From assembly GCA_964511065.1 (NCBI GenBank), contig CAZEEG010000008.1, positions 16,091 through 80,090 on the forward strand: a stretch of 64,000 nt of DNA, given 5' to 3'. The translations under genes and the position numbers were made by a program. Numbering within the stretch: the stretch's first letter is position 1; every line of letters starts with the position of its first letter. This DNA is from CALBRZ01 sp964511065. GTDB lineage: Bacteria; Planctomycetota; Planctomycetia; Pirellulales; S012-138. The notes beneath the pieces were generated by a model. It searched no databases, had not been told where the DNA came from, and saw nothing but the letters and a program-made list of their open reading frames with translations. Shown here piece by piece: positions 18,309-27,369 of the stretch.

Positions 18309-18776
18309 ATGACGCATCCCAAGCCGCGGCGGCCACTGCCGGTGATCGGGTGGCGAGAATGGGTGGCGCTTCCGGATTTGGGCATCGACTGGATCAAGTC
18401 CAAGGTCGATAGCGGGGCCCGCACCAGTTGCCTGCACGCATTTGATATCGAGTACGGCCGCAAGAAAGGCGAACCGTACGTGCGATTCAAGGTTCATCCC
18501 GTCCAGCGGGATCCGCACAAGACGGTCATCGCCGAGGCCCCCCTGTTGGAGCGCCGGCACGTAAAAAGTTCCAGCGGCCACTTGTCGTTGCGGCCCGTAA
18601 TCGTTACGCCAGTGCAATTGCTGGGCGAGAACCTGGAGGTCGAACTGACCTTAGCCTCGCGCGATGCGATGGGCTTTCGCATGCTCTTGGGAAGGCAAGC
18701 GGTTCGTGGTAAGTTCTTCATCGATTCCGGGCACTCGTTCCTGGCTGGGCACCCTCCCACCGGACGGTCTGGGTAG
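18309..18776 (+). CDS. RimB-like retropepsin-type aspartic protease (ATP-dependent Zn protease family)
   Basis: 155 residues from ATG 18309, chosen because GAGGA lies 8 nt upstream; an earlier ATG at 18294 has no ribosome site. The motif KVDSGARTSCLHA near residue 33 carries the catalytic Asp of the retropepsin-like family often found beside rimK. Further features are IGWREWVALPDL at the N-terminus and LLGRQAVRGKFFIDSGHSFL at the C-terminus. In other bacteria the homologue (RimB) trims glutamates added by RimK. It lies 22 bp before rimK on the same strand, which supports that role. Confidence 0.88.
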   Translation: MTHPKPRRPLPVIGWREWVALPDLGIDWIKSKVDSGARTSCLHAFDIEYGRKKGEPYVRFKVHPVQRDPHKTVIAEAPLLERRHVKSSSGHLSLRPVIVTPVQLLGENLEVELTLASRDAMGFRMLLGRQAVRGKFFIDSGHSFLAGHPPTGRSG

Positions 18777-18798
18777 TCAATCATAGTCGGGGGACTTT

Positions 18799-19704
18799 AT
18801 GAAGATCGCCATCCTTTCCAGGAGGCCATCCCTCTATTCCACAAGACGTTTGAAAGAAGCAGGGCAGGCGCGCGGTCACGAGGTGCGAATCGTCGATTAC
18901 CTGCGCTGCTATATGGATATCACCTCGCACAAGCCACAGGTGCTGTACCAAGGTGAGCCACTGCTGGGATACGACGCCATCATTCCCCGGATCGGCGCAT
19001 CGAACACCTTCTATGGGACGGCGGTCGTCCGGCAGTTCGAAATGATGGGGGTCTACTCGGCCAACGAGTCGCAAGCCATTAGCCGCTCGCGCGACAAGCT
19101 CCGCAGCTTGCAACTGCTGTCGCGGAAGGGGATCGGCCTGCCCGTCACCGGTTTCGCCCACAGCACGAAAGACATCGAGGGGCTCATCAATATCGTCGGC
19201 GGCGCGCCGCTGGTCATCAAGCTGCTGGAGGGTACCCAGGGGATCGGCGTGATCCTGGCCGAAACCCGCAAGGCAGCCGAGGCGGTCATCGAGGCTTTCC
19301 GCGGCCTGCACGCCAACATCCTGGTGCAGGAATACTTGAAAGAAGCCCGCGGGGCCGATATCCGCTGTCTGGTGGTGGGTAACCGCGTGGTTGCCGCCAT
19401 GAAACGCCAGGCACCGCCCGGCGAGTTCCGCTCCAACCTGCACCGGGGTGGTACGGCCGTTAAGATCAAGCTCACGCCCGAGGAACGCAGTACGGCTACC
19501 CGGGCCGCCAAGGCCATGGGGTTGAACGTGGCCGGTGTGGACTTGATCCGCTCTAACCACGGGCCGGTGGTGGTCGAAGTAAACTCCTCGCCCGGCCTGG
19601 AGGGGATCGAAGCGGCCTCCGGCATCGACGTTGCCTCCGAGATCGTGGAATTCCTGGAAAAGAACGCCTCGCCGGGCAACACCAGGGACCGCGTGAAAGG
19701 ATAG
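18799..19704 (+). CDS. rimK: RimK-type ATP-grasp glutamate ligase
   Basis: ATP-grasp enzyme that adds glutamates to the C-terminus of ribosomal protein S6; cytosolic. 301 residues, full length. Motifs: ILSRRPSLYSTRRLKEAG at the N-terminus, VIPRIGASNTFYGTAVVRQFE, SRDKLRSLQLLSRKGIGLPVT, LLEGTQGIGVILAE (ATP loop), VQEYLKEARGADIRCLVVG, and metal-binding EVNSSPGLEGIE. GGGGG is 6 nt before the ATG. It pairs with the RimB-like protease upstream. An S6 target is inferred from the family; some homologues act on other substrates. Confidence 0.95.
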   Translation: MKIAILSRRPSLYSTRRLKEAGQARGHEVRIVDYLRCYMDITSHKPQVLYQGEPLLGYDAIIPRIGASNTFYGTAVVRQFEMMGVYSANESQAISRSRDKLRSLQLLSRKGIGLPVTGFAHSTKDIEGLINIVGGAPLVIKLLEGTQGIGVILAETRKAAEAVIEAFRGLHANILVQEYLKEARGADIRCLVVGNRVVAAMKRQAPPGEFRSNLHRGGTAVKIKLTPEERSTATRAAKAMGLNVAGVDLIRSNHGPVVVEVNSSPGLEGIEAASGIDVASEIVEFLEKNASPGNTRDRVKG

Positions 19705-19718
19705 CGCCGCAGCTTGGA

Positions 19719-21011
19719 TTAAGCCCGGGCCGTGGCCGTCACGCGCGCCAGGTCGTCAAAGAACTTGGGATACGTTTTCCCTACGCAGCCAGGGTCGCGG
19801 ATCACGACGCCTTCGCTGCGCAGCCCCACCAGCGCCAGGCTCATCGCCATCCGGTGGTCGTCGTAGGTATCGATGGCCGCGGGCCGCAGCGGGGCCGGCG
19901 TGATATCCAAGCCATCGGGCAATTCAACCACCGAAGCTCCCAACTTGCGCAGTTCCGTGGCCAGCGCAGCCAGGCGGTCGGTTTCCTTATGCCGCATGTG
20001 CGGTACGCCGCGCACCCGAGTGGTGCCTTCGGCAAACAGGGCGACGGCAGCCAAGGTTTGCACCGTGTCGCTGATCGCGTTCATATCGACATCGACGCCG
20101 CGGAGCGGTCCGCCCTGCACCACAATACCGTCGTCGTGCGACGATACCTGGCAACCCATCTTCGCCAATACATCGACAAATGCGACATCACCTTGAAGGC
20201 TTTGCCGGTTGAGGCCGCGAACCTTCACACGCCCCCCGGTGATCGCGGCAGCGCCGAAAAAGTAGCTGGCGGCCGAAGCATCGGGTTCAATCGCGTATTC
20301 CCTACCCTGGTATCGGGCCGGGGCGATGAAATATTGCCGCTGCGGTTGAAGCTGTACATCGGCTTTCACCCCGAATGCGGCCATCACCGCGAGCGTCATA
20401 TCGACGTAGGGTTGCGATACCAGTTCGCCTTCGATAAGCACGGTAACTGGCCCCTGCGCGTTGGGGGCCGCCATCAACAGGCCGCTCAGGAATTGGCTCG
20501 ATACATCGCCGCGGATAGTCGCCGTTCCGCCGGGCAGACCCGATGCGCGTACGGTCACCGGTGGAAAGCCGTCGGTCCCCTCGCAACGAACATCGGCCCC
20601 CAGTTGCCGCAATCCATGAAGCAGGTCGCCGATGGGTCTTTCGCGCATGCGCGGAGTGCCGTCGAGGCGGAAAGTACCTCGGGCAGTTGTCACCATCGCG
20701 GTCAGGAAGCGAATGCTCGTCCCGCTATTGGCGATATACACCTTCAGCGGCTGCGCAACGTCGATGGTTCCTCCTGAACCGTCGACCAAGAGCGTTTCGG
20801 TTGTTCCTTCCGCTTGCACGCCGACCCCCATCGCATTGAGGGCGGCGATCATCACCTGGGTATCTTCGCTATCCAGGGCGCCTAACAAGCGCGACTGGCC
20901 ATTGGCCAAGGCGGCACAAATCAAAGCCCGATTGGTGATGCTCTTGGAACCGGGGGGACGAATCTCGGCGTCAATCGCCCCCGAGGGTTGAATAGCTAGT
21001 TCGTCGGTCAT
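19719..21011 (-). CDS. aroA: 3-phosphoshikimate 1-carboxyvinyltransferase (EPSP synthase)
   Basis: Sixth step of the shikimate pathway: transfers the enolpyruvyl group of PEP to shikimate 3-phosphate. 430 residues, full length. Signatures: PPGSKSITNRALICAALA near residue 18, IANSGTSIRFLTA, DGTPRMRERPIGDLL, DVSSQFLSGLLMAAP, DASAASYFFGAAA, RHKETDRLAALATEL, and YDDHRMAMSLALVGL near the C-terminus. The loop NSGTSIRF differs slightly from the E. coli NAGTAMRP. The stop is 14 bp from that of rimK (convergent). No other aro gene is adjacent. Confidence 0.97.
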   Translation of the reverse strand: MTDELAIQPSGAIDAEIRPPGSKSITNRALICAALANGQSRLLGALDSEDTQVMIAALNAMGVGVQAEGTTETLLVDGSGGTIDVAQPLKVYIANSGTSIRFLTAMVTTARGTFRLDGTPRMRERPIGDLLHGLRQLGADVRCEGTDGFPPVTVRASGLPGGTATIRGDVSSQFLSGLLMAAPNAQGPVTVLIEGELVSQPYVDMTLAVMAAFGVKADVQLQPQRQYFIAPARYQGREYAIEPDASAASYFFGAAAITGGRVKVRGLNRQSLQGDVAFVDVLAKMGCQVSSHDDGIVVQGGPLRGVDVDMNAISDTVQTLAAVALFAEGTTRVRGVPHMRHKETDRLAALATELRKLGASVVELPDGLDITPAPLRPAAIDTYDDHRMAMSLALVGLRSEGVVIRDPGCVGKTYPKFFDDLARVTATARA

Positions 21012-21223
21012 AGCGTGGCGTCTGCGCCGGCCGTTGGCAGTGCAAGAAGATGCGCCCCATGATCGGTGGCGGCCAACACTTACCGCCGGTGCCCGTAGTT
21101 GGCCATTGTAGTGGATTGCTCCCGAGGATTAAACCGGGCGATCACGGGGTGAAACAGCGACGATCTCCCGGTTTTTCCGGGGATTTGTGCGGCAACTCCG
21201 GCCGCGCATATCGGGTACGGTCG

Positions 21224-22942
21224 TTAAGCCCCGGCTGCCGCGGCAGGCAGCAAGTAGCTGCCCAGGTGTTCGCCAAGTGCCGCCCCCGAATGCTCGTCGC
21301 CCAAGAAGGCCAGGTACCCATCGGGGCGCACCAGCGCCAGGCCACTGTCGCGCACCCCCAGCCTTGCGTGGACTTCGCCATGCAGGTCCCGGAGGATGGT
21401 TTCGCCCGCAGCGTTTGCAGCGGAAGGCAGTATTTCGCGTGCCACATTGGCCGACTCACCGGGCAGGACAGCGATCGTATGGATCAAGTGTCCGAAACGG
21501 TGTTGAACGTCAGCGACCTGCGCGCGCAGCCGGGCTAGGGCGGTGTGAACCTCGTTCCCTCGCCCCCAAGGGAGCAGTAACAACAGATGTTGATCGCGAT
21601 GGAAGAACGAGTGCAGACGCACCGAATCGGGCGATGTGGGCGTCGCCACCGCCGCATCGGGCAGGCGGTCCCCCGGCTGCACCTGTCCAGACCATGCGCG
21701 ACCAGGACTGGAACCGCTGAGCGGGCTGTCGTGGTAGCAGATGGCAAACTCGGTCAATTGGGCGATTGCTCGCTGCTGGACCGCATCAAACTGGCCGGCA
21801 AAGTGTGCAACCTGGTTGCGAATGAACTGCAGCAGCGGATTACGCAACGTGGCCAGGCGCGTGAGGCGCCCGGCATTGAGCAGCACCTGGTCGCCCACCG
21901 CACTGCGCTCTTGATGGTAACTTGCCAACAGCGTTGGGGAGGCCTGCCCACGTTGCACCAAAGCCAGTTTCCATGCCAGGTTGAAGGCGTCTTGCATGCC
22001 GGTATTCATGCCCTGCCCTCCGGCGGGGCTGTGAATGTGTGCGGCATCGCCGGCCAACAACACGCGGCCACGACCGTACTCGTTGACCTTTCGTTCGTGA
22101 ATCCGAAAGCCGGCCAGCCAGAATGGATCGTGAATGCGAAACTGGTCCAGTCCTCGCTCGTCCAGGCACGCTTGAACCTGAGCCAGCGTGGGATCCGGCG
22201 GCTTGTCCAATCCCAGGGCTGGGCCCTGATCGGCCACCACGCGGAACCGGCCACCGGTGCCGATGGGAAAGAACGCTGCAATGCCCCGGGCGTGCCAGAA
22301 GATGCTGATCTCATCGTGATCGAGCGGCCCGTCGATGCGCACGTCGGCCAGAATCCAATCGTTGGGGTCGAACTGCCCGGCAAACTCGATCCCCAACTGT
22401 TTGCGGCAGACGCTGTGCGCACCATCACAGCCAATCAGCCAGTCGCACCGTACGGTTTCGCGGCGACCGTCGGGCCGCTGGAGTACGGCCTCCACGAATT
22501 GGTCACGATCGGCCAATTCGAGCAGTTCCACGCGGCGTTCGACCATCACCCCGTGCCTGCGCAACCGCTCGGCCAAAATGCGCTCGGTATCCGATTGTGG
22601 GATCATCAGCGGCTGCGCAAAGGCGGTATCGTCGCGTTCAAACCGCACATGCACCAACCGCTGACCGTTGCCAAAGACGCTGACTGCCTGGGCCAGGCGG
22701 CCAGCAGCGAAGAAATCCTGGCGTACATCACCCGATGCTTCCAGCAGTTCCAGCGTGCGGCCCCACACGACCAGCGCCTTGGATTTGTCGGTGGCCGCCG
22801 CGGCTTTATCAACAATCCGGCACCCTAGCCCCAGTCGCCGCAGTTCCAGCGCCATGGTCAAGCCGACAGGACCGGCGCCAACGATCAACACCTCGCAAGC
22901 ATGGTCAGTGGAAGCAGGAGAGGGTATGGCGGCCTCAGACAT
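21224..22942 (-). CDS. FAD-dependent aromatic-ring monooxygenase (MhpA / PHBH-like group A)
   Basis: Flavoprotein hydroxylase of 572 residues from ATG 22942, chosen because GGGAGG lies 6 nt upstream. FAD motifs: VLIVGAGPVGLTMALELRRLG near residue 19, the DG motif GCDGAHSVCRKQLG, and the GD motif VLLAGDAAHIHSPAGGQGMNTGMQDAFNLAWKLA. The C-terminal domain of about 170 residues resembles the thioredoxin-like domain of phenol and pentachlorophenol hydroxylases. The substrate is likely a phenolic compound, but no ring-cleavage dioxygenase or other catabolic gene lies nearby, so the pathway is open. Confidence 0.93.
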   Translation of the reverse strand: MSEAAIPSPASTDHACEVLIVGAGPVGLTMALELRRLGLGCRIVDKAAAATDKSKALVVWGRTLELLEASGDVRQDFFAAGRLAQAVSVFGNGQRLVHVRFERDDTAFAQPLMIPQSDTERILAERLRRHGVMVERRVELLELADRDQFVEAVLQRPDGRRETVRCDWLIGCDGAHSVCRKQLGIEFAGQFDPNDWILADVRIDGPLDHDEISIFWHARGIAAFFPIGTGGRFRVVADQGPALGLDKPPDPTLAQVQACLDERGLDQFRIHDPFWLAGFRIHERKVNEYGRGRVLLAGDAAHIHSPAGGQGMNTGMQDAFNLAWKLALVQRGQASPTLLASYHQERSAVGDQVLLNAGRLTRLATLRNPLLQFIRNQVAHFAGQFDAVQQRAIAQLTEFAICYHDSPLSGSSPGRAWSGQVQPGDRLPDAAVATPTSPDSVRLHSFFHRDQHLLLLLPWGRGNEVHTALARLRAQVADVQHRFGHLIHTIAVLPGESANVAREILPSAANAAGETILRDLHGEVHARLGVRDSGLALVRPDGYLAFLGDEHSGAALGEHLGSYLLPAAAAGA

Positions 22943-23010
22943 GACGACCTCCCGGCTTGCGCGTCTGGCGCACCACCTGGCTCGCACGAGCAGGCGCGCT
23001 TGAAACATTT

Positions 23011-23136
23011 ATGATTGTGGCGCCGCCAACGTCCGGCCGTCGAGTCCTTGGCGCCGCAATCCTTCCGGTTTCCCGCACCATTGGCCGCATTTTGGTGGTC
23101 CAGTACGAAAGAAAGCGGACATTGGCTGCGCAGGTG
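23011..23136 (-). repeat. Dispersed intergenic repeat, copy 1
   Basis: Read on the minus strand it begins CACCTGCGCAG, continues with ATGTCCGCTTTC, CACCAAAATGCGGCC and TTGCGGCGCCAA, and ends GTTGGCGGCGCCACAATCA. These blocks occur in the same order and spacing in the copies at 59417 and 63788. It lies between the monooxygenase gene and the broken membrane gene. Confidence 0.7.
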
Positions 23137-23186
23137 ACATTGATCCAGGTTGCACGCTTGGCGCTGCCCTACCCGCAGGCCGATCG

Positions 23187-23649
23187 CTACGCTTGCTGCC
23201 GCTGCCGCGCTGCTTCGCCAGCGGCGCATTCGGCCACGGTGTCGCGGGCCGGTTGCCCGTCAGGCTGTGGAATTTCACGCCGCGCCTGCTGTTCGCTTTC
23301 GACCTGGGTCGCCAGATACTCTAGCTGCCGGGCGGCCTCGACTTCTTCCATCGTACGATACTTCGGCCCTGGCCGCAGCGAGTGCAATTCTACCTGGGGC
23401 GTTTCGCCATTGGCGGCATCCCCGCGCTGTACACGGCTGCCCTGAAGGACTTCTTCAGGCATCATACGACGCGCGACGAGGACGGCCACCGCCGCTGCTG
23501 TCGTGCCTACCAATGCTAACGATATCGCCAAGAACCCGAAATGATACCAAAGCGTGACGGCAATGATTCGGGTCAGCGAAACTTCGAACAGCAGCGTGGC
23601 CAGGGCGATGAGACCCCCCCCACACCGCGCCTCGCGACGGAGTGTGCAT
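23187..23649 (-). pseudogene. Frameshifted, truncated relative of the membrane part of spermidine-synthase-like proteins
   Basis: Reading from ATG 23649, MHTPSRGAVWGG runs into a run of eight G (C on the plus strand, 23614-23621). Removing one G joins it to LIALATLLFEVSLTRIIAV, then TLWYHFGFLAISLALVG. This closely resembles the first helices of membrane-fused spermidine-synthase-like proteins. The frame then leaves that family after about 70 residues and ends in a polar Glu/Gln/Arg-rich tail (about 153 residues in all), whereas full members have several hundred residues. It is either a decayed fragment, a small two-helix protein with a sequencing error in the homopolymer, or a protein starting at a TTG at 23531. 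Confidence 0.5.
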
Positions 23650-23950
23650 CCTTGCGGCTCCAGTCAACTTTGGGTCAGCCATTCGTCCGGAGAGGGAGTC
23701 CCTCCGGAACGATTTGGTAGGCTATAGGCGGGAAGTCATTGCCAGCAGTATCCGCAGCTCGGGGAATGGGGCAAGGTCAGTTGCTTTCACTCGGAGTAGG
23801 GACCAGCGAAGGGGTTGTCCACAGGCAAATTGGCTCAGTGCCAGCGAAAGCAGCCCCAGTTTCTAGCAGGCCAGCAGCGGTCCGCTACCGTCCCCCGCGA
23901 CGAATTAAGCGACGACTGACATAGCGGTTGGAACAAGCACGATGCGTTCT
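23650..23950. other. Intergenic stretch with one hairpin
   Basis: About 300 bp with no credible gene. A hairpin with a 7-bp stem (TCCGGAG/CTCCGGA) lies at 23686-23708. Nothing else was recognised. Confidence 0.4.
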
Positions 23951-24847
23951 TCAGCGATCGGCTGTCGCGCGTTCATCGATCAGGCCGCGCAGCAACCGGA
24001 TATGCTCGGGCGTCGTACCGCAGCAACCGCCGACCAGTCGCGCACCATCGGCCAGCCACTGCCTCACGTAATCAAGATAAACGAGCGGGTCTTCCGCGCC
24101 GGTATTTCGCCAGCCCTGCACGGGATCCTTCTCGCCGATATTGGCATATCCGCCGCGGGGAACATCGGGCGCGGCGGCGTGTAGGGCTTGAAGCAACGCT
24201 GCCGTCTGCGGCGCAGGGCAGCAATTCACCATCATGGCATCGGGACCGAGCGGCCGCACCGCAGCCACGGCAGCGGCCACCGATTCGCCCGATAGCAGCT
24301 TGCCGTCGCTGCCACAGACAAAACTCACCAGCACCGGCAAGCGGCTTCCGACAGCCGCTTTCGTGGCGGCGACCGCCTCGCGAATCGTGGGCTGCGTCTC
24401 CACGATGATGAGATCCACTCCGGCCTCGGCCAGGTTCGCAGCCATTGCCGCATGCTCGGCCGCAAGCGCCGCATCAGGCGGTGTAAGCCGCGGTTCGTAA
24501 CAATCTTCAAGCGGAGCTTGCGAACCGGCTATATAGGCGCGGCCCTGGGCCGCCTCGCGGGCAAGTTCCACCGCGCGGGCCGTCCACAGCGCGGCCTGGC
24601 CGGCAAGCCCCGCTTTCGCAAGCGTGCGGGCATGTGTGCGAAACGTGTTGGCGGTAATCACCTCGGCGCCGGCGGCCAGATAATCGGCGTGAATCTGCCG
24701 CACAACGTCGGGGGCATCGCGCAATGCGGCCGCCGACCACAGCGGCAGCACGGTGCTGATGCCGCGGCGGGTCAATTCCGTGCCGGTAGCTCCATCGAGC
24801 AGCACCGGCCGCGACACATCTTGCAATCGACTGCGAAAGTCTTCCAT
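23951..24847 (-). CDS. Homocysteine S-methyltransferase family protein
   Basis: Zinc enzyme transferring a methyl group to homocysteine or a related thiol; cytosolic. 298 residues from ATG 24847 (MEDFRSRLQ), which places LLDGATGTELTRRG at the usual distance from the start. Zinc ligands are visible: Cys in MMVNCCPAP and the pair in GGCCGTTPEHI near the C-terminus. Also ITANTFRTHARTLA. It resembles the stand-alone MmuM/BHMT-type domain rather than cobalamin-dependent MetH, since no B12 domain is present. The methyl donor is not deducible. No riboswitch was recognised upstream. Confidence 0.93.
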   Translation of the reverse strand: MEDFRSRLQDVSRPVLLDGATGTELTRRGISTVLPLWSAAALRDAPDVVRQIHADYLAAGAEVITANTFRTHARTLAKAGLAGQAALWTARAVELAREAAQGRAYIAGSQAPLEDCYEPRLTPPDAALAAEHAAMAANLAEAGVDLIIVETQPTIREAVAATKAAVGSRLPVLVSFVCGSDGKLLSGESVAAAVAAVRPLGPDAMMVNCCPAPQTAALLQALHAAAPDVPRGGYANIGEKDPVQGWRNTGAEDPLVYLDYVRQWLADGARLVGGCCGTTPEHIRLLRGLIDERATADR

Positions 24848-25285
24848 CGGCGCGGTAAGCGAGGTTTTGGGATCGGGGCGTCTGCCGATTGTGGGATTAT
24901 AGCCGGTTTGCGCCGCAGCAACCGCGGCAAGGCGGCTGCCACCGGTCAAAATGGGCGGAGGGGGGACCCGTCACAAGCGGCGGTTCGCAGCGACCGACCT
25001 GCCCGGAAAATGCGGCCTGCGACAACCTTCCCGATTTTCTTGAGCTACATTTCAGTTGCGGCAAGTTTTTCTCGAGGGCTGCCCCCTCACGCGCTTAGCG
25101 AGCGTAACCTGGCGACGCGAGGTTGGCAGCACGAGCGGGAAGCTAAGACCAGCCATCCCCAGGGGCGCAACTGGCCGTACTCATCCTTGCTGAAAGTTGG
25201 CGTTTGCGGCCGTGGCTGTCCCGGGAGGGACGGTTTCGGCAAGCAGGCTTACCGCTCTTTCTCGCGTGATGTGTAAGGTGCCCCT
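24848..25285. other. Divergent intergenic region, nothing firm recognised
   Basis: About 440 bp upstream of both the methyltransferase and the TadG-like gene. A small hairpin (GTCCC/GGGAC) lies near 25222. I looked for cobalamin and c-di-GMP riboswitch cores and did not find them. Confidence 0.4.
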
Positions 25286-26692
25286 ATGCGCGCTTCCTCT
25301 GTCGCCGACCGCCGATCTCGGCGTTACGGTACCGTCCTGGTGTTAATTTCGGTGATGATCGTGGTCGTCGCGGGCTTTGTAGCCTTGGGCGTCGACGTGG
25401 GTTATGTGGCGGCCGTGCGCACGGAATTGAAGCGCTCACTCGATGCCGGCGCGCTGGCCGGGGCGGGAGCGCTGGTCGATGGACCCGACGTGGCCATCAA
25501 CCGGGTGCACGAATTCCTCCAGAGCAATCCCGTGGGGGGGCGCGATATCGACCCCGCCCGCGTTCAGATCGAACTGGGGCATTGGAACCTTGATACGCGG
25601 AGCTTTACCCCAAGCGATGAATTGCCTTCGGCCATTCGTGTGCGGGTGCAGCACGTGGATCAGCCGCTGTTCTTTGCCAGGGTGCTCGGACAGGACGACT
25701 TTGACCTGGCCGACGAATCGATCGCCATGTACCAGCCCCGCGACATTATGCTGGTACTGGACTGCTCGGCCTCGATGAACGACGACAGCGAACTGCGGTC
25801 CATTCCCAGAATGGGACAATCGAACGTCTTGGCGAACCTCCAGCAAATCTACCAGGAATTGGGTTCTCCGAAGTTCGGCAACATGAAGTGGAGCGAAAAG
25901 TTGTCGTCGAGCTGGTCGGCAACCACCATTCGCAATCACCTCAAGTTGGACTACGTGCCGTACCCTTTCCCGAGCGGTAGCTGGAACGACTACATCAATT
26001 ACGTGAAAGGCAGCGGCGGCAGCCAACTACCCAGTAGCTATCGCCACGACTATGGCTATCTGACGTTCATGAATTACCTGCTTGAGCGGCAACCCCAGCA
26101 CGATCAAACACCGGGGCTGTGGCAGACGAGCCAGCAACCGATCACGGCCGTGAAAAACGCCGTAACCGTGTTCATGGCCTACCTGCAGGAGGTGGACACC
26201 GACGACCGCTTGGGGTTGTCGATCTACACGGCTTCCGACGGTACGGCAGTGCTGGAAGAACCACTTACGCGGAACTTCAATATCATCGAAACCAAGAGCC
26301 GCCAGCGCCAGGCCGGTCACTACGACAATTACACGAACATCGGCGACGGCATGAAGGTTGCCCGGCAGGAAATCATCAATCATGGCCGGACCGGCGCTTT
26401 CCGGATGATTGTTCTGATGACCGACGGCATCGCTAACCGGCCGCACAATGAAAGCTATGGCCGCGCCTACGCCATCCAGGAAGCCTACCGCGCGGCCGAC
26501 GCCCGCATCCCGATTGTTACCGTCAGCTTTGGCATCGGGGCGGATAAGAACCTGATGCAGGAGATTGCCGACATCACCGGCGGAGTTCACTTCAACGTGC
26601 CCGGCGGCTCCAACGTCGCCCAGTACGAAGAAGAGCTTAAGGACGTATTCCGCCAGATTGCCGACGATCGACCGCTCAAACTGGTGAAGTGA
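25286..26692 (+). CDS. TadE/TadG-like protein with von Willebrand A domain
   Basis: 468 residues. The N-terminus has a TadG-like membrane helix (GTVLVLISVMIVVVAGFVALGVDVGY) followed by RTELKRSLDAGALAGAGAL, the typical Tad segment. A VWA domain starts at DIMLVLDCSASMND near residue 153, with MIDAS DxSxS changed to DCSAS, and continues to the C-terminus with IVLMTDGIANRP and VTVSFGIGADKNLMQEIADITGG. It is expected to be anchored in the membrane and exposed outside. Tad pilus genes (cpaF, tadB/C) are not nearby, so the protein may act outside a pilus. A strong hairpin terminator follows. Confidence 0.9.
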   Translation: MRASSVADRRSRRYGTVLVLISVMIVVVAGFVALGVDVGYVAAVRTELKRSLDAGALAGAGALVDGPDVAINRVHEFLQSNPVGGRDIDPARVQIELGHWNLDTRSFTPSDELPSAIRVRVQHVDQPLFFARVLGQDDFDLADESIAMYQPRDIMLVLDCSASMNDDSELRSIPRMGQSNVLANLQQIYQELGSPKFGNMKWSEKLSSSWSATTIRNHLKLDYVPYPFPSGSWNDYINYVKGSGGSQLPSSYRHDYGYLTFMNYLLERQPQHDQTPGLWQTSQQPITAVKNAVTVFMAYLQEVDTDDRLGLSIYTASDGTAVLEEPLTRNFNIIETKSRQRQAGHYDNYTNIGDGMKVARQEIINHGRTGAFRMIVLMTDGIANRPHNESYGRAYAIQEAYRAADARIPIVTVSFGIGADKNLMQEIADITGGVHFNVPGGSNVAQYEEELKDVFRQIADDRPLKLVK

Positions 26693-26723
26693 AGCGGCAT
26701 CTCAAGAAAGGTGCGAAGCAACA

Positions 26724-26755
26724 GAAAGCGGCGGCGCATGAGCGCCGCCGCTTTC
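26724..26755. terminator. Perfect hairpin between convergent genes (bidirectional terminator)
   Basis: GAAAGCGGCGGCGC, loop ATGA, then GCGCCGCCGCTTTC: a 14-bp perfect stem. It lies 31 bp after the TadG-like stop and 89 bp from the ridA stop, so it can serve both. Each end finishes in a short A/T run. Confidence 0.8.
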
Positions 26756-26765
26756 CATATGATGA

Positions 26766-26836
26766 ACATCTGCGCAGCGAATGTCCGCTTGCGTTCGTGC
26801 GCGGCACGCGCACGCAATCGGTGATCGACAATCAAC
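26766..26836 (+). repeat. Dispersed intergenic repeat, short degenerate copy
   Basis: Starts ACATCTGCGCAGCGAATGTC, continues with CGCTTGCGTTCGTGCG, and ends GACAATCAACC. The first 33 bases match the starts of the other copies well. The middle is missing, giving about 71 bp instead of about 130. Confidence 0.45.
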
Positions 26837-26844
26837 CGCGCGCC

Positions 26845-27288
26845 TTAGGCGCCTTTGATCTCGAAGATGGCTTCGATCTCAACGGCGGCACCCGTGGGCA
26901 GGGCCGCAAACCCCAAGGCGCTCCGCGCGTGGTAGCCGTCGCCCTCCTTGCCATATAGTTCGTGCAACAGGTCGGATGCGCCGTTAATGACCAGGTGCTG
27001 GTCCGTAAACTCCAGCGTGGAGTTGACGCAGCCCAGCAGCTTGATAACCCGCAGGTTGTCGAGCGTGCCGTGCGTGTGCCGGACCGAGCGCAGAATCTTG
27101 ATCGCGCAATCGCGGGCAGCGGCGTAACCTTCTTCCACGGTCATGCCGGCCCCCAACTTGCCCTTGGCATCGCTCACGTGCCCGGAGGTAATGAGCAGGT
27201 TGCCGGTCCGGGCGCACAGGTTGAGGTATCCTGGCACCAGCGGTTCGAAAGTGAGTCCGAGTTCCTTCGCTTTTTTCTCGGGGGTCAT
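26845..27288 (-). CDS. RidA family protein (YjgF/YER057c/UK114)
   Basis: 147 residues, normal length. Motifs: PGYLNLCARTGNLLITSGHVSD near residue 18, AARDCAIKILRSVRH, and the C-terminal TGAAVEIEAIFEI, which belongs to the RidA fold. The conserved Arg of canonical RidA (RSALG in HARSALGFAALP) is present. This is the longer subgroup with an N-terminal extension rather than the classic 128-residue form, so reactive enamine deamination is likely but not certain. Confidence 0.92.
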   Translation of the reverse strand: MTPEKKAKELGLTFEPLVPGYLNLCARTGNLLITSGHVSDAKGKLGAGMTVEEGYAAARDCAIKILRSVRHTHGTLDNLRVIKLLGCVNSTLEFTDQHLVINGASDLLHELYGKEGDGYHARSALGFAALPTGAAVEIEAIFEIKGA

Positions 27289-27369
27289 GCGGCCGCTCTC
27301 CCTTGCTGAAGTCGATGGTCAATCGGGCAGTTCGTAACTACGTCGGTGAATCCGTCCCGGGCTGATGCC

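Noticed and set aside
21587..22828. 413-codon plus-strand frame opposite the monooxygenase
   Set aside because: The monooxygenase on the minus strand has all three FAD motifs and a good ribosome site; the plus frame has none.
25090..25285. Possible riboswitch upstream of the TadG-like gene
   Set aside because: I compared it with cobalamin and c-di-GMP riboswitch cores by eye and the conserved blocks are absent.
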